From contig NZ_MU158698.1 in NCBI RefSeq assembly GCF_015210005.1, forward strand, positions 2,710,807 to 2,774,806: a stretch of 64,000 nucleotides of DNA. Reading direction: 5' to 3'. Shown piece by piece: positions 44,995 through 53,689 of this stretch. The translations under genes were made by a program, and so were the position numbers. This stretch comes from Sphingobacterium hungaricum. GTDB lineage: Bacteria > Bacteroidota > Bacteroidia > Sphingobacteriales > Sphingobacteriaceae. Every line of letters begins with the position of its first letter. The first letter of the stretch is position 1. The notes beneath the pieces are model-generated. The model was given only the letters and a program-made list of their open reading frames with translations. It was not told the DNA's origin and searched no databases.

Positions 44995-45026
44995 GAAGGA
45001 GGCTTATCATGGCCTCCTTCTTTATT
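44995..45026 (+). terminator. hairpin terminator upstream of primase gene
   Basis: GAAGGAGGC-(8)-GCCTCCTTC is a perfect 9-bp stem followed by TTTATTT on the plus strand. No plus-strand gene lies directly before it, so it may end a short transcript or act as an attenuator of the primase gene. Confidence 0.6.
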
Positions 45027-45079
45027 TCAGCTTAGCTGAAATCCCTACTAAAACTTATGAATTTCTAACCCATTATAGC

Positions 45080-46060
45080 ATGACACAGTGGACGAACATA
45101 CAACAAATGAAACAGCAAGCTTCAATTGTGGAACTATTGAGTAGGCTTGGTCATGATCCAGCTTATAGATCTGGTAAAGAACTTTTTTATAAAAGTATGC
45201 TGAGAGAAGAAAAGACACCTTCGCTATGTGTAAACGATAGCCTGAATGTTTGGTATGATCACGGCGGACAGAATGTCGCTGGAATAAAAGGTGGCAATAT
45301 CATCGATTTTGCACTTGCCTATTGGTATCCTGCATCTTTTAATGAAGTTGTCGAAAAGATCAAGAATATAATGGCAATAACAATTAATTCACCTCATAAA
45401 ATAAGTGCTGAGCAAAAAAGACCAAGAAAGCTGACTTCAAAACTCAGTAATTATAGTATCGAACGGATTCAAGATCTTGGCCATAATTTCGGAATAACCA
45501 GGTATCTTCAAAGTCGTAGTATATGGGATCAAGCACAGGACAGAATCAAGGAAGTTTATTATACCATCAATAGTGGTTCCAAAAGGGGTCGACAATTCTT
45601 TTCGGCTGGTTGGCAAAATGATGCCGGGGGATGGGAATTGCGGAACCGCATTTCTGACCGTGATTTTAAGTCTTGTATCGGTCGAAAGGCAATTACCACA
45701 ATTTCTGGCAATTCGGATTCTTTGTGCCTATTTGAGGGATACATGGATTACCTTAGTTGGTTAAAAGAACATCCTGATGCAACAGATACAGTTCTTGTAC
45801 TGAATTCAGTAAATCTGTTGGACACGGCAATTCTTCAAGCGAAAGATTTTGCTTCCATACACGTTTTTTTTGATCGTGATCCCGCTGGTGAATCGGCCTT
45901 GAGCTTGCTGAAAAGTGAGCTTCCCCAAGCTATCGATTGTTCTGCCAATTATAGAGGGTATAAAGACTATAACGAGATGATAATGAACCGTCCTAAACAG
46001 TCGATACTTTACGAAGAGAAAAATATCTACGAAAAAATAATGGCGACCTACCGCCGTTAG
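45080..46060 (+). CDS. primase-type protein, toprim domain
   Basis: The protein has 326 residues. The N-terminal part resembles the CHC2-type primase region (VELLSRLGHDPAYRSGKELFYKSML, EEKTPSLCVND, GGNIIDFAL), but the zinc ligands are not evident. The toprim fold follows: CLFEGYMDYLSW and VFFDRDPAGESAL supply the acidic metal sites. Such proteins are standard cargo of Bacteroidota conjugative elements, where they may prime the transferred strand. It is followed by a long non-coding region with oriT-like features. Confidence 0.8.
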   Translation: MTQWTNIQQMKQQASIVELLSRLGHDPAYRSGKELFYKSMLREEKTPSLCVNDSLNVWYDHGGQNVAGIKGGNIIDFALAYWYPASFNEVVEKIKNIMAITINSPHKISAEQKRPRKLTSKLSNYSIERIQDLGHNFGITRYLQSRSIWDQAQDRIKEVYYTINSGSKRGRQFFSAGWQNDAGGWELRNRISDRDFKSCIGRKAITTISGNSDSLCLFEGYMDYLSWLKEHPDATDTVLVLNSVNLLDTAILQAKDFASIHVFFDRDPAGESALSLLKSELPQAIDCSANYRGYKDYNEMIMNRPKQSILYEEKNIYEKIMATYRR

Positions 46061-46591
46061 TAAGCGACTAGGCTAATTAGAATGCTTAAAACATAGCCAG
46101 CCAATTGGCTAAATGATATGATAGTAGGCTGATAGGCTTGCTAATTTGTTAAGTAAGTAGCTGATTATTCAATTTGCATGGTAAGCGTTAAGCTATTTGG
46201 CTAACTAAATGATGCGTTTACTAAGTGGGCTATTGGCTAATTATTTAGTAGATTAATCGTTTAGCGCGTAAATAAACTAAGTAGTGGGCTGAATAATGAA
46301 GCCACTAATTGTTCAGATAAATGAGCAAGATCTATCTATGTAGGGATCGAAAGGCCAAAATAAAGGTGTTGTTCGTTTCCTGGTGCATTGGCTAGCGCAA
46401 CTGCACTAGGAAACGAACGTGCAGCTACCAGACCTCTTCTTGTTTTGTTAGCTGCAAGTTGTGTTTTCAGGTACCCCAAAACCCCTTGCCGTCGCCCTGC
46501 GACACCCTCGTAGGGAGTCTCGGACGAAGGGTGAAAAACCTGCGCAACTTGGTTTTTCTTAAAAAGGGCGGCTAAGAATTATAAATAAGCT
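46061..46591. other. candidate oriT region with iterated repeats
   Basis: No gene is present. The left half repeats variants of GGCTAATTAG (GGCTAAATGA, GGCTGATAGG, GGCTAACTAA, GGCTAATTAT) and includes a palindrome, AGCCAATTGGCT, at 46099-46110. The right half holds nested inverted repeats: CAAGTTG (46455-46461)/CAACTTG (46545-46551), CAGGT (46468-46472)/ACCTG (46538-46542) and CACCCT (46503-46508)/AGGGTG (46528-46533). It lies directly before the MobC and relaxase genes, the usual place of oriT. The nick site is not identified. Confidence 0.6.
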
Positions 46592-47002
46592 ATGAAGAAA
46601 AAGCAGAATAAAGGTGGAAGACCAGCAATGTCAAGCGGTAAACGCACGCACATTATCAAGGCCAAACTGACCGATGAGGAAATTGGAGTACTAAGACGTA
46701 TACAGCAGGAATCTGGGCTAAACCGTACAGAATTGATCCGCAAACGTGTACTTGGTGGTACGGTTGTAATCATAAACATACGCGAAATCATTTCACTATT
46801 TGATCCCATTGGTGCTGAGTTAGGCAGGGCGGGGAATAACATCAATCAGCTAGCACGCCATGCCAATATGCTTAATAAACAGCATAAATTGGATCCTTCG
46901 ATTGTCACAACATTTAATGCGCTATTGACGAAATATATTCAGATCCAAGGCGAATTGGAGAAAGCGCTTCGCCAACTTTTACGAAAGATAAAGGATACTT
47001 AA
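46592..47002 (+). CDS. MobC-like relaxosome protein
   Basis: The 136-residue basic protein has an N-terminal ribbon-helix-helix-like part (HIIKAKLTDEEIGVLRRIQQESGLNRTELIRKRVLG) and the MobC motif GAELGRAGNNINQLARHAN. It binds at oriT and recruits the relaxase, which is encoded 10 bases downstream. In Bacteroides nomenclature this protein is often called MobA. Its gene follows the oriT-like region. Confidence 0.85.
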   Translation: MKKKQNKGGRPAMSSGKRTHIIKAKLTDEEIGVLRRIQQESGLNRTELIRKRVLGGTVVIINIREIISLFDPIGAELGRAGNNINQLARHANMLNKQHKLDPSIVTTFNALLTKYIQIQGELEKALRQLLRKIKDT

Positions 47003-47012
47003 TAACATTTCA

Positions 47013-48185
47013 ATGATTGTAAAAATACTGAGGAAGTCATCGACATTTAAAGCGGTACATTACAATACTGAAAAGGTAGAAAGAGACCGTGGCGAACTAT
47101 TACTCGTGCAGAACTTCGGTATTCTAGAGGGCATTGAAAACCTGCGGCCAAAGGATTATATGAATTACCTCGAGGCATTATCGGCACAAAGTAGACGAAC
47201 CAAATATCCGCAATTCCATGTGGCGATCTCGACCAAAGGACGCTTGCATAGCAAAGAAGAACTGTCGACTATTGCACAAAAATGGATGCAGGGCATGGGG
47301 TATGGAGAACAACCTTATCTGCTTATTTATCACAGGGACACCGCCAATAACCATATCCACATCGTATCCAGCCGTGTTGGTCGGGACGGCAAAAAGATTT
47401 CAGATAGCTATGAGAAGCTTCGAGCCTATAGTGTGATGAACCAGATCCTTGGCAAAAATGAACGCCATGCTTTAGCCAATCATCTGCAGAAAGCATTGTC
47501 GTACAGTTTCTCTACACGTGCCCAATTTGCGATGCTACTTGAACAACAAGGCTATGCGCTGAACCCAGCAGATGATGTTTACAAAATCTCTAAGTATGGC
47601 CATGTGCTGGGCGAAATTGAGCTGGCTAAAGTGGATAATTATATAGCAGCTAGACAAAAAGACAAAGCTCGGATGGCTCAGATCCGCGCTGTAATCGAAC
47701 GTTATAGCAAAAAGTATGATCCAAAACTAGAGATCAAAGACAGTACATACATCTCGCATTTAGCAAATTTCCTTAACGAAAAATTTGGTCTACAGTTCAT
47801 TTTCCATGGAAAGACTGGTCAATCTCCGCACGGCTATACCATCATTGATCACGCGGAGAAATCCGTCTACAAGGGAGGTGAGATTATGCCACTGCGTGAA
47901 TTTATTGCCGAGAGAAATGCGATCAATGAACCAGAGCGGAACGAAAAGAAAACGGCTGAAGAGGCGGTTTTTGAAGATACAGTTAAACAGGCAAATAGTC
48001 CTGATCTAACCAATAACATCGCCAAATCTATAACATCCGAACCTGATGCCCAAATGGAGACACTAGAAAATGCCAATACTATATTGGTTGCTATCGATAT
48101 CCATATTTCCGATGATGTGGACGATGAAGCCATGCATGGTCGAAAGCGTCGTGGGAAGCAAAAATCAAGTGCTCAGAACAGATAA
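47013..48185 (+). CDS. MOBP-type relaxase
   Basis: The protein has 390 residues. The relaxase domain (1-200) shows motif III IYHRDTANNHIHIVSSR with His107, His114 and His116 as metal ligands, and an N-terminal Tyr17 (AVHYNTEK) as the likely nucleophile. The C-terminal part is charged and helical. It nicks oriT and pilots the strand to the coupling protein encoded at 60126. It follows the MobC gene in the same transcript. In Bacteroides terms it is MobB. Confidence 0.9.
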   Translation: MIVKILRKSSTFKAVHYNTEKVERDRGELLLVQNFGILEGIENLRPKDYMNYLEALSAQSRRTKYPQFHVAISTKGRLHSKEELSTIAQKWMQGMGYGEQPYLLIYHRDTANNHIHIVSSRVGRDGKKISDSYEKLRAYSVMNQILGKNERHALANHLQKALSYSFSTRAQFAMLLEQQGYALNPADDVYKISKYGHVLGEIELAKVDNYIAARQKDKARMAQIRAVIERYSKKYDPKLEIKDSTYISHLANFLNEKFGLQFIFHGKTGQSPHGYTIIDHAEKSVYKGGEIMPLREFIAERNAINEPERNEKKTAEEAVFEDTVKQANSPDLTNNIAKSITSEPDAQMETLENANTILVAIDIHISDDVDDEAMHGRKRRGKQKSSAQNR

Positions 48186-48206
48186 TCATTAAATTATTAA
48201 TCCATT

Positions 48207-48842
48207 ATGGTCATATTAATAGGAAACCAAAAGGGTGGAGCAGGCAAGAGTACCATCACCCTGCTGCTGGCCAATTACCTGTGCGAAGCACATAAGCGAA
48301 AAGTTACAGTGCTGGATATGGATTACCAGCAATCTGTTTCATCCAAGTTCGAGAAAGCTAAAATACTCGAAAACGAAGCACCGTATGAGGTCATACCAGC
48401 CGATCTCAAACATTTCCCGATACTTTTGAAAGTGCTGACAAAAAATCCCGAAGAAACGGTGCTGATTGATCTTCCCGGAAAAATGGATGATGACGGGCTT
48501 ATTGCAGTTATTCTCTCAGGAGACCTTATACTCTGTCCTTTCAATTACGATGAGTTTTCGGTGGATTCAACTCTGCTGTTTGCCATGGTGGCAAGCAAAA
48601 TCAATAACCGCGCACCGATCGTCTTTATTCCCAATCGTATCAAATCAACGGTACGGTACCATACCCGTAATGATGTGGACAAGGTACTTGCGAAATTCGG
48701 AACAGTCAGTGCAGGTATTCCCGATCGTATAGATTTTCAGCGTGTGGATACCCTCCATATCCCTGCAATTCTTTTGCCCGTTGTACTTCCATTGCTTGAC
48801 CATATCTATGCAAACTATATCGATAGAAAGGAGCTCAAATGA
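48207..48842 (+). CDS. traA: ParA-like ATPase, TraA
   Basis: The 211-residue protein has a deviant Walker A, GNQKGGAGKST (residues 6-16), then VLDMDYQQSV and VLIDLPGKMDDDG. This is the ParA/MinD type, as found in TraA at the head of Bacteroidota conjugation operons. It may position the transfer machinery. The stop overlaps the next start by 4 bases (ATGA), so the tra operon begins here. No ParB gene follows, which argues against a plain partition pair. Confidence 0.8.
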   Translation: MVILIGNQKGGAGKSTITLLLANYLCEAHKRKVTVLDMDYQQSVSSKFEKAKILENEAPYEVIPADLKHFPILLKVLTKNPEETVLIDLPGKMDDDGLIAVILSGDLILCPFNYDEFSVDSTLLFAMVASKINNRAPIVFIPNRIKSTVRYHTRNDVDKVLAKFGTVSAGIPDRIDFQRVDTLHIPAILLPVVLPLLDHIYANYIDRKELK

Positions 48843-49210
48843 AAGAGATCAAATCACTTGCCGATCAACTCCGCGAGAAACTCCGTTCTGGTAATACCGA
48901 AAATGAGTCAATAAAGACAGATAGTGCAAGAAATACGTCCACAGCTGTACGTAAGAAAAAAGCACGCGCATCCCCTGAACAGCATAAAGTGAACGCATTC
49001 TTTAAAGCCATCGAAGAATTTAAGCTGGAAACAACAGAAAAGAGTATGATCCGTGTCGATGCGCGGACGATCAACCTGCTCAAACGCATGAAACTGGCCA
49101 AAGGAATCGACATGAACCGCTTTATTGTCTATGCGCTCCATCAGTATATCAGCCAGCATCCCTGGCTTGCTAACCATATCCAAGAAACCCTTAAAAACTC
49201 CGATTTATGA
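48839..49210 (+). CDS. conjugal transfer protein, TraB/DUF3408-like
   Basis: The 123-residue product is charged in its first half. The second half holds IRVDARTINLLKRMKLAKGIDMNRFIVYALHQY, a ribbon-helix-helix-like DUF3408 pattern found in TraB/TraC position proteins. It may bind DNA and act with the ParA-like TraA, whose gene it overlaps by 4 bases. It also overlaps the next gene by 4 bases. Confidence 0.55.
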   Translation: MKEIKSLADQLREKLRSGNTENESIKTDSARNTSTAVRKKKARASPEQHKVNAFFKAIEEFKLETTEKSMIRVDARTINLLKRMKLAKGIDMNRFIVYALHQYISQHPWLANHIQETLKNSDL

Positions 49211-49572
49211 ACTGGACAAATTTCCTACTTACCCTCACGCTGTTATACCTCAGCTATTATGGTCTAAATCTGCTTTACGATCTATTCAGGGCACGAAAGG
49301 CAACAAGGCATGACAGCGCAGGCGAAGTCCTATTTTTTGATGAGGATGTCAAACCCCAGCTCATTCTACCCAAAGAAGAGCAACCGGAAGATTTAGACAG
49401 CTCTACAGAAGGAATAGAAGTCGAATCAATTCCACAAATAACTGCATTGCCCAGTCCACAAGTAGTGCCATCTTCCGATCTGATTCAATCAACCGGCGCC
49501 GTTGGATTAAAAGAACTGTTCAACCTGGCCAAAGACAACCTGATCGAATTTACCGGGGCAATAAGTTATTGA
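49207..49572 (+). CDS. small membrane protein of the tra operon (TraD position)
   Basis: The 121-residue protein has one N-terminal membrane helix (FLLTLTLLYLSYYGLNLLYDLF) and a long acidic cytoplasmic or periplasmic tail rich in Pro and Glu. I recognise no domain. Position between the DUF3408-like gene and the TraE copies matches TraD of CTnDOT-type operons. It overlaps its neighbours by 4 and 1 bases, so it is clearly part of the operon. Confidence 0.6.
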   Translation: MNWTNFLLTLTLLYLSYYGLNLLYDLFRARKATRHDSAGEVLFFDEDVKPQLILPKEEQPEDLDSSTEGIEVESIPQITALPSPQVVPSSDLIQSTGAVGLKELFNLAKDNLIEFTGAISY

Positions 49573-49892
49573 TGGAAAAAATACCACAATCGATATCAGG
49601 TTTTGCTTTGGAGAACTTGTTGATTTTGTTTCCATACCTATGTGCGGCCCAACCCGGTATAAATGATTTTTACAGCGCGACAGGAGAGATGCACCGCTGG
49701 TATTTTTCCCTTTCGGATCTGGTACTGGTCATTGGCGCAATATCCGGTATTCTTGGTGGTCTACGAATTTATGCCAACTGGCAGTCCGGTAAACACCACC
49801 ATATAGATGCGCAGGTAATGGGCTGGTTCTTTTCCTGCCTGTTCCTCACGCTGATCAGCGTTTTCCTGCGCGCACTCTACGGAATCAGTTAA
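49572..49892 (+). CDS. TraE-like protein (DUF4134), first copy
   Basis: The 106-residue protein starts at the ATG at 49572, overlapping the previous stop (TGATG). It has two membrane helices: LSDLVLVIGAISGILGGLRIYANW and MGWFFSCLFLTLISVFLRAL. This is the DUF4134 plan, but the first 40 residues differ from the second copy and the usual signal peptide is replaced by a longer hydrophobic start (ENLLILFPYLCAAQ). TraE is thought to be a VirB2/pilin-like subunit. The two tandem copies may form different subunits. Confidence 0.75.
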   Translation: MEKIPQSISGFALENLLILFPYLCAAQPGINDFYSATGEMHRWYFSLSDLVLVIGAISGILGGLRIYANWQSGKHHHIDAQVMGWFFSCLFLTLISVFLRALYGIS

Positions 49893-49926
49893 TTCCATTT
49901 TTATACATCCTTTAATTTTTATCCAA

Positions 49927-50241
49927 ATGACAGTAAGAACCAAAAAACTGTTTGCATCCGCTGTGCTTACGCTTGTCGCAGCGAACTCGTTAATGGCACA
50001 GACCGGTGGTGGTACGACAGGTATCAACGCGGCTACCTCTTCACTCACCGGTTACGTCGATCCCGTTTCGACCTTAACGCTCGCTATTGGTGCCGTAGTC
50101 GGTATTATCGGTGGTGTACGTGTTTACATCAAGTGGAATTCTGGTGACCAGGACATCAACAAAGAGCTTATGGGTTGGGGAGGATCCTGTCTCTTTCTTG
50201 TATTGGTATCCGTGGTCATCAAAGCATTCTTTGGCGTTTAA
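49927..50241 (+). CDS. traE: TraE-like protein (DUF4134), second copy
   Basis: The 104-residue protein has a clean signal peptide (VLTLVAANSLMAQ), a linker (GINAATSSLTGYVDP) and two membrane helices around LAIGAVVGIIGGVRVYIKWNSGD. This is the classic TraE form and the closer match to the broken copy at 28748. It is a likely pilin-like component of the mating pore. Its stop overlaps the TraF-like start by one base (TAATG), and a strong hairpin follows 20 bases into that gene. Confidence 0.85.
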   Translation: MTVRTKKLFASAVLTLVAANSLMAQTGGGTTGINAATSSLTGYVDPVSTLTLAIGAVVGIIGGVRVYIKWNSGDQDINKELMGWGGSCLFLVLVSVVIKAFFGV

Positions 50242-50540
50242 TGATCCGCAGGTTCTCCATATACAAGGGGCTTCAGAAGCCCCTTGTATACCGGGGTTTT
50301 AAGGGCAAATTTATCGGTTGGGGAATCGGATCCCTCGTAGCAGGTCTAGTGGGAGGAGGCTTGGTCGGTGCGCTGACCAGCATGTATCTCGGCGGATTTA
50401 TAATGATCATCGCCATTGCAGGCGGCCTTAGCTATACCTTCCATAGGCAGAAAGCCGGTCTCCACGATAAAACAAAAGCCAAAGGTGTATTTATCCATCC
50501 CGTAAACCTGAAGAAAAATTATGCAGACAACAGCTTCTAA
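50241..50540 (+). CDS. traF: TraF-like protein (DUF4133)
   Basis: The protein has 99 residues from the ATG at 50241. It shows YKGLQKPLVYRGFKGKFIGWG, the conserved start of DUF4133, then two membrane helices (residues 25-65). It resembles VirB3 in size and position, directly before the VirB4-like TraG. Its coding start contains a perfect 14-bp hairpin. The 3' end overlaps the TraG start by 20 bases. Confidence 0.8.
   Translation: MIRRFSIYKGLQKPLVYRGFKGKFIGWGIGSLVAGLVGGGLVGALTSMYLGGFIMIIAIAGGLSYTFHRQKAGLHDKTKAKGVFIHPVNLKKNYADNSF
50261..50289 (+). promoter_or_regulatory. 29-base perfect palindrome in the TraF start region
   Basis: ATACAAGGGGCTTC-A-GAAGCCCCTTGTAT is a 14-bp perfect stem within codons 7-17 of the TraF-like gene, 20 bases after the TraE stop. 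It could limit translation or mark a processing point that raises TraE over TraF. The codons also encode a conserved YKGLQKPL motif. Confidence 0.55.
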
Positions 50541-52998
50541 AACCGCATTTCGAATGCCCTATGCTGGCATTGACCATTTTCAAGGTGAAGCCCTGCTGTA
50601 TGGTGACCGCGGAGATTTCTCCGCAATATTCAAGTTGCGCAATCCCGTGATACAATATGGTGCAGACCCCGAACCCTATACCGCCTACCATAATCTGTTG
50701 CTCAATATAATCAAGATACTGGGCGAAGGACACATTATCCAAAAACAGGACATTTTCTCCAGAACAGTATACCATCCGGAAGAGGCAACAGAATTTTTGC
50801 AACAGAAATATGGTGAACACTTTGCAGGTCGCCAGTACACCTGCATTACGACCTACCTTACCATTACCAAGCACGTGAAACGAAGTGCCTTTTATGTGCA
50901 CGATGCCAAAGCGCTACTGGATTTTGGACAACAGATAGATAAACTCTTTGATCTGATGCAGGGGAGCGGGATGCTACCCCAAAGGCTCAACGAACAGCAG
51001 ATACAGCAACTCGTATCACGGATGTTGGCTATGGATTTTACTTCCCCAAATATCGTACTCGACAATATGGGAGCAAACGATATGGAACTTAAACTGGGCA
51101 ACCGTACCCTTCGTAATATCAGTCTGATCAATACCGACACCATTGATCTACCAGAGACCGTAGGTACCTATACACAACGGCAGGACGGTAGAAATCTGCG
51201 TGATTTTCCAGTAGATAACCTGTTCTTTCTCCATAACGTTCCCGATTATCGTTGTATGGTCTATAACCAGCTTATTGAAATTCCGGGTCAACAGGCTACC
51301 TTGAACAAGCTGGAGCTGAAACGAAAGCGGCATTCGGGCGTACCTGATCCAGCAAACCTGATCTGTGTGGATGACATCGATCAATTGTTGGTAGACGTTG
51401 CACGCGAAAATCAGTTGCTCGTACATGCCCACTTCAATATCCTGCTCTGTGCCGATCAGCAGAAAATTGGTAAAGCAGCCAACTTTATTGAAGCCTCGCT
51501 CTTTCAACAAGGGATTATTCCTTCCCGTAATGCTTACAACCAGCTGGAACTATTTCGTACAGCGCTCCCTGGCAATGGCATTGAACTCAAAAAATACGAT
51601 TGGTTCCTGACCACATCCGATGCAGCCATCTGCCTTCTTTTTAAAGAAACCATGCAGACGGATGAAGATTCTGATTTTCTGATCCGATTTACCGATCGGC
51701 AAGGGATACCTGTTGGTATTGATCCAGCCGATATGCCCATGCGTACAGGAAGAATAAACAACCGATCGAAATTTACCTTGGGTCCATCGGGATCGGGAAA
51801 ATCGTTCTATATGAATGCACTGGTCGAGCAGTATTGCCGCTACAATATGGATGTCATTATTGTCGACACGGGAGACAGCTATTCGGGATTGTGCAGGTAT
51901 TATGGTGGGAAATATATTACCTACACCGAAGAAAAGCCCATCTCAATGAACCCTTTTGCCATATCCAAAAAAGAGTTCAATCTGGAAAAAAAGGATTTCC
52001 TGAAAACCTTGATCGCACTGCTCTGGAAAGGCGCAGACGGACAGCTTACACAGATTGAAGACACGGTACTATCCAATGTTTTGTCTTCATATTACTATGA
52101 GCATTTCTGGTTAGATCCAGGAGAGCAGCACCCCAAACGACCAGCCAAGCTTGACTTTGATTCATTCTATACCTATTCCGTGGATAGGATACATGAGATC
52201 ACTGAGCAGGAATCCATCAGCTTTGATCTGGATGAATACCGTTACGTACTGCGTAAGTTCTATTCAGGACAGGAATTCGGTACGGTACTCAATGAAGCAG
52301 CCGATTCTTCACTCTTTTCCGAACGCTTTATTGTGTTCGAAATTGATAATCTGAAGGAAAATAAGGTGCTTTTTCCCATTGTTACCCTCATTATCATGGA
52401 TGTCTTCCTGCAAAAAATGCGGCATCGAAAAGATCGACGCAAAGCCCTGATTGTGGAAGAAGCCTGGAAAGCCATAGCCTCTCCGCTTATGGCATCCTAC
52501 CTGCTTTACCTCTATAAAACAGTGCGGAAGTTCTGGGGAGAGGTTATCGTTGTGACGCAGGAATTGGGTGATATCCTAGGAAACCCCATTGTAAAAGACT
52601 CCATCTTAGCCAACTCGGATACCATCTGTCTGCTTGACCAAAGCAAGTTCAGGGAAAACTACGACGCCATTGCTAAATTATTGTCCATCACGGAAACCGA
52701 ACGGCGCAAGATCTTTACGATCAACCAGCTTGAAAATAAAGAGGGCAGAGGGCGTTTCAAAGAAGTTTATATCCGCAGGGGTACTACGGGTGAAGTATAT
52801 GGTGTTGAAGTATCCCTTTACCAATACCTCTGCTACACCACAGAAAAACCGGAGAAGAGTGCGGTAGAAAGTTACGTTCACAATCATGGTAATTACCGCG
52901 ATGGATTGAGCGCCTTTGTTGCCGATTTACAAGCCAGCGGTCTAACACTAGGAACTTTCTGTGCCAAGGTCAACCAGTCCGCACAAGAACACAACTAA
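50521..52998 (+). CDS. traG: TraG, VirB4-type conjugation ATPase
   Basis: The protein has 825 residues, the normal size for Bacteroidota TraG. Walker A, TLGPSGSGKSFYMNAL, is near residue 420, and a Walker B region, KALIVEEAWKAI, is near 640. A VVTQELGDILGNPI segment follows, as in VirB4/CagE ATPases. It powers assembly of the mating pore and pilus at the inner membrane. It overlaps the TraF-like gene by 20 bases and is followed by three TraI-like genes. Confidence 0.95.
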   Translation: MQTTASKTAFRMPYAGIDHFQGEALLYGDRGDFSAIFKLRNPVIQYGADPEPYTAYHNLLLNIIKILGEGHIIQKQDIFSRTVYHPEEATEFLQQKYGEHFAGRQYTCITTYLTITKHVKRSAFYVHDAKALLDFGQQIDKLFDLMQGSGMLPQRLNEQQIQQLVSRMLAMDFTSPNIVLDNMGANDMELKLGNRTLRNISLINTDTIDLPETVGTYTQRQDGRNLRDFPVDNLFFLHNVPDYRCMVYNQLIEIPGQQATLNKLELKRKRHSGVPDPANLICVDDIDQLLVDVARENQLLVHAHFNILLCADQQKIGKAANFIEASLFQQGIIPSRNAYNQLELFRTALPGNGIELKKYDWFLTTSDAAICLLFKETMQTDEDSDFLIRFTDRQGIPVGIDPADMPMRTGRINNRSKFTLGPSGSGKSFYMNALVEQYCRYNMDVIIVDTGDSYSGLCRYYGGKYITYTEEKPISMNPFAISKKEFNLEKKDFLKTLIALLWKGADGQLTQIEDTVLSNVLSSYYYEHFWLDPGEQHPKRPAKLDFDSFYTYSVDRIHEITEQESISFDLDEYRYVLRKFYSGQEFGTVLNEAADSSLFSERFIVFEIDNLKENKVLFPIVTLIIMDVFLQKMRHRKDRRKALIVEEAWKAIASPLMASYLLYLYKTVRKFWGEVIVVTQELGDILGNPIVKDSILANSDTICLLDQSKFRENYDAIAKLLSITETERRKIFTINQLENKEGRGRFKEVYIRRGTTGEVYGVEVSLYQYLCYTTEKPEKSAVESYVHNHGNYRDGLSAFVADLQASGLTLGTFCAKVNQSAQEHN

Positions 52999-53023
52999 CT
53001 ATACAATAACGAACATCTTGATT

Positions 53024-53689
53024 ATGAGAATAAAGACAACTTTTTTAGCCTGCCTCATACTATTATGTATAAAGTTGCAGGCTCAGATCTACATTGATCC
53101 CGCCGTAGCAGTAGCTACGGGAGCACATGCAGCAGTAATCAACGGCCAGCTCAATACCACAAACGAAAGACTCACGCTGATCCAACGTGGACAGCTTGCT
53201 GTAACCGGACAGCTGGTTATCGTTAACGACTTGCAGGACAAAATCTACAAAGGGCTGAGTGAGGTTTCCGCAGTTGTCCGAAACCTACTCGCTGTAAAGG
53301 ATATTGCCGATATCAGCTCGGATATCGTTCGGGATGCCAATCGGGCGATGGTGCTGGCTGGTAATAATCCCGTACTGGTACTTTTTGCAGAACAGGGTGC
53401 TCAGGAGTTTAAGACCAGAGCTACGAACCTAGCGGTAGAGGTCACTTCCTTTGTTACAAAAGGAGGTGCTGATAACCTGATGGATGCCGGTGAGCGCGCC
53501 AAACTGCTGAACCGTATCGTAACCGAAATGACCATCCTGCGGGGTGTCGTCTACGGTATGTACCGATCTATGTATTGGGCGAAACAACGGGGGATCCTGA
53601 ATTCACTCAACCCTTATGTCGGATTTATCAATATCGACAGACGTATCGCAGATGACATAATACGTAACGCCAAATATTTAAAACAATGA
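53024..53689 (+). CDS. TraI-like protein, first of three tandem paralogues
   Basis: The protein has 221 residues from the ATG at 53024; the frame extends upstream into the TraG end but without a signal peptide. The signal peptide ends near LQAQ. The mature helical protein ends with MYRSMYWAKQRGILNSLNPY. The same ending, with variation, occurs in the next two genes, so the three are paralogues. The type resembles the periplasmic TraI (DUF4141, VirB5-like) of CTnDOT. The next gene starts at an ATGA overlap. Confidence 0.65.
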   Translation: MRIKTTFLACLILLCIKLQAQIYIDPAVAVATGAHAAVINGQLNTTNERLTLIQRGQLAVTGQLVIVNDLQDKIYKGLSEVSAVVRNLLAVKDIADISSDIVRDANRAMVLAGNNPVLVLFAEQGAQEFKTRATNLAVEVTSFVTKGGADNLMDAGERAKLLNRIVTEMTILRGVVYGMYRSMYWAKQRGILNSLNPYVGFINIDRRIADDIIRNAKYLKQ

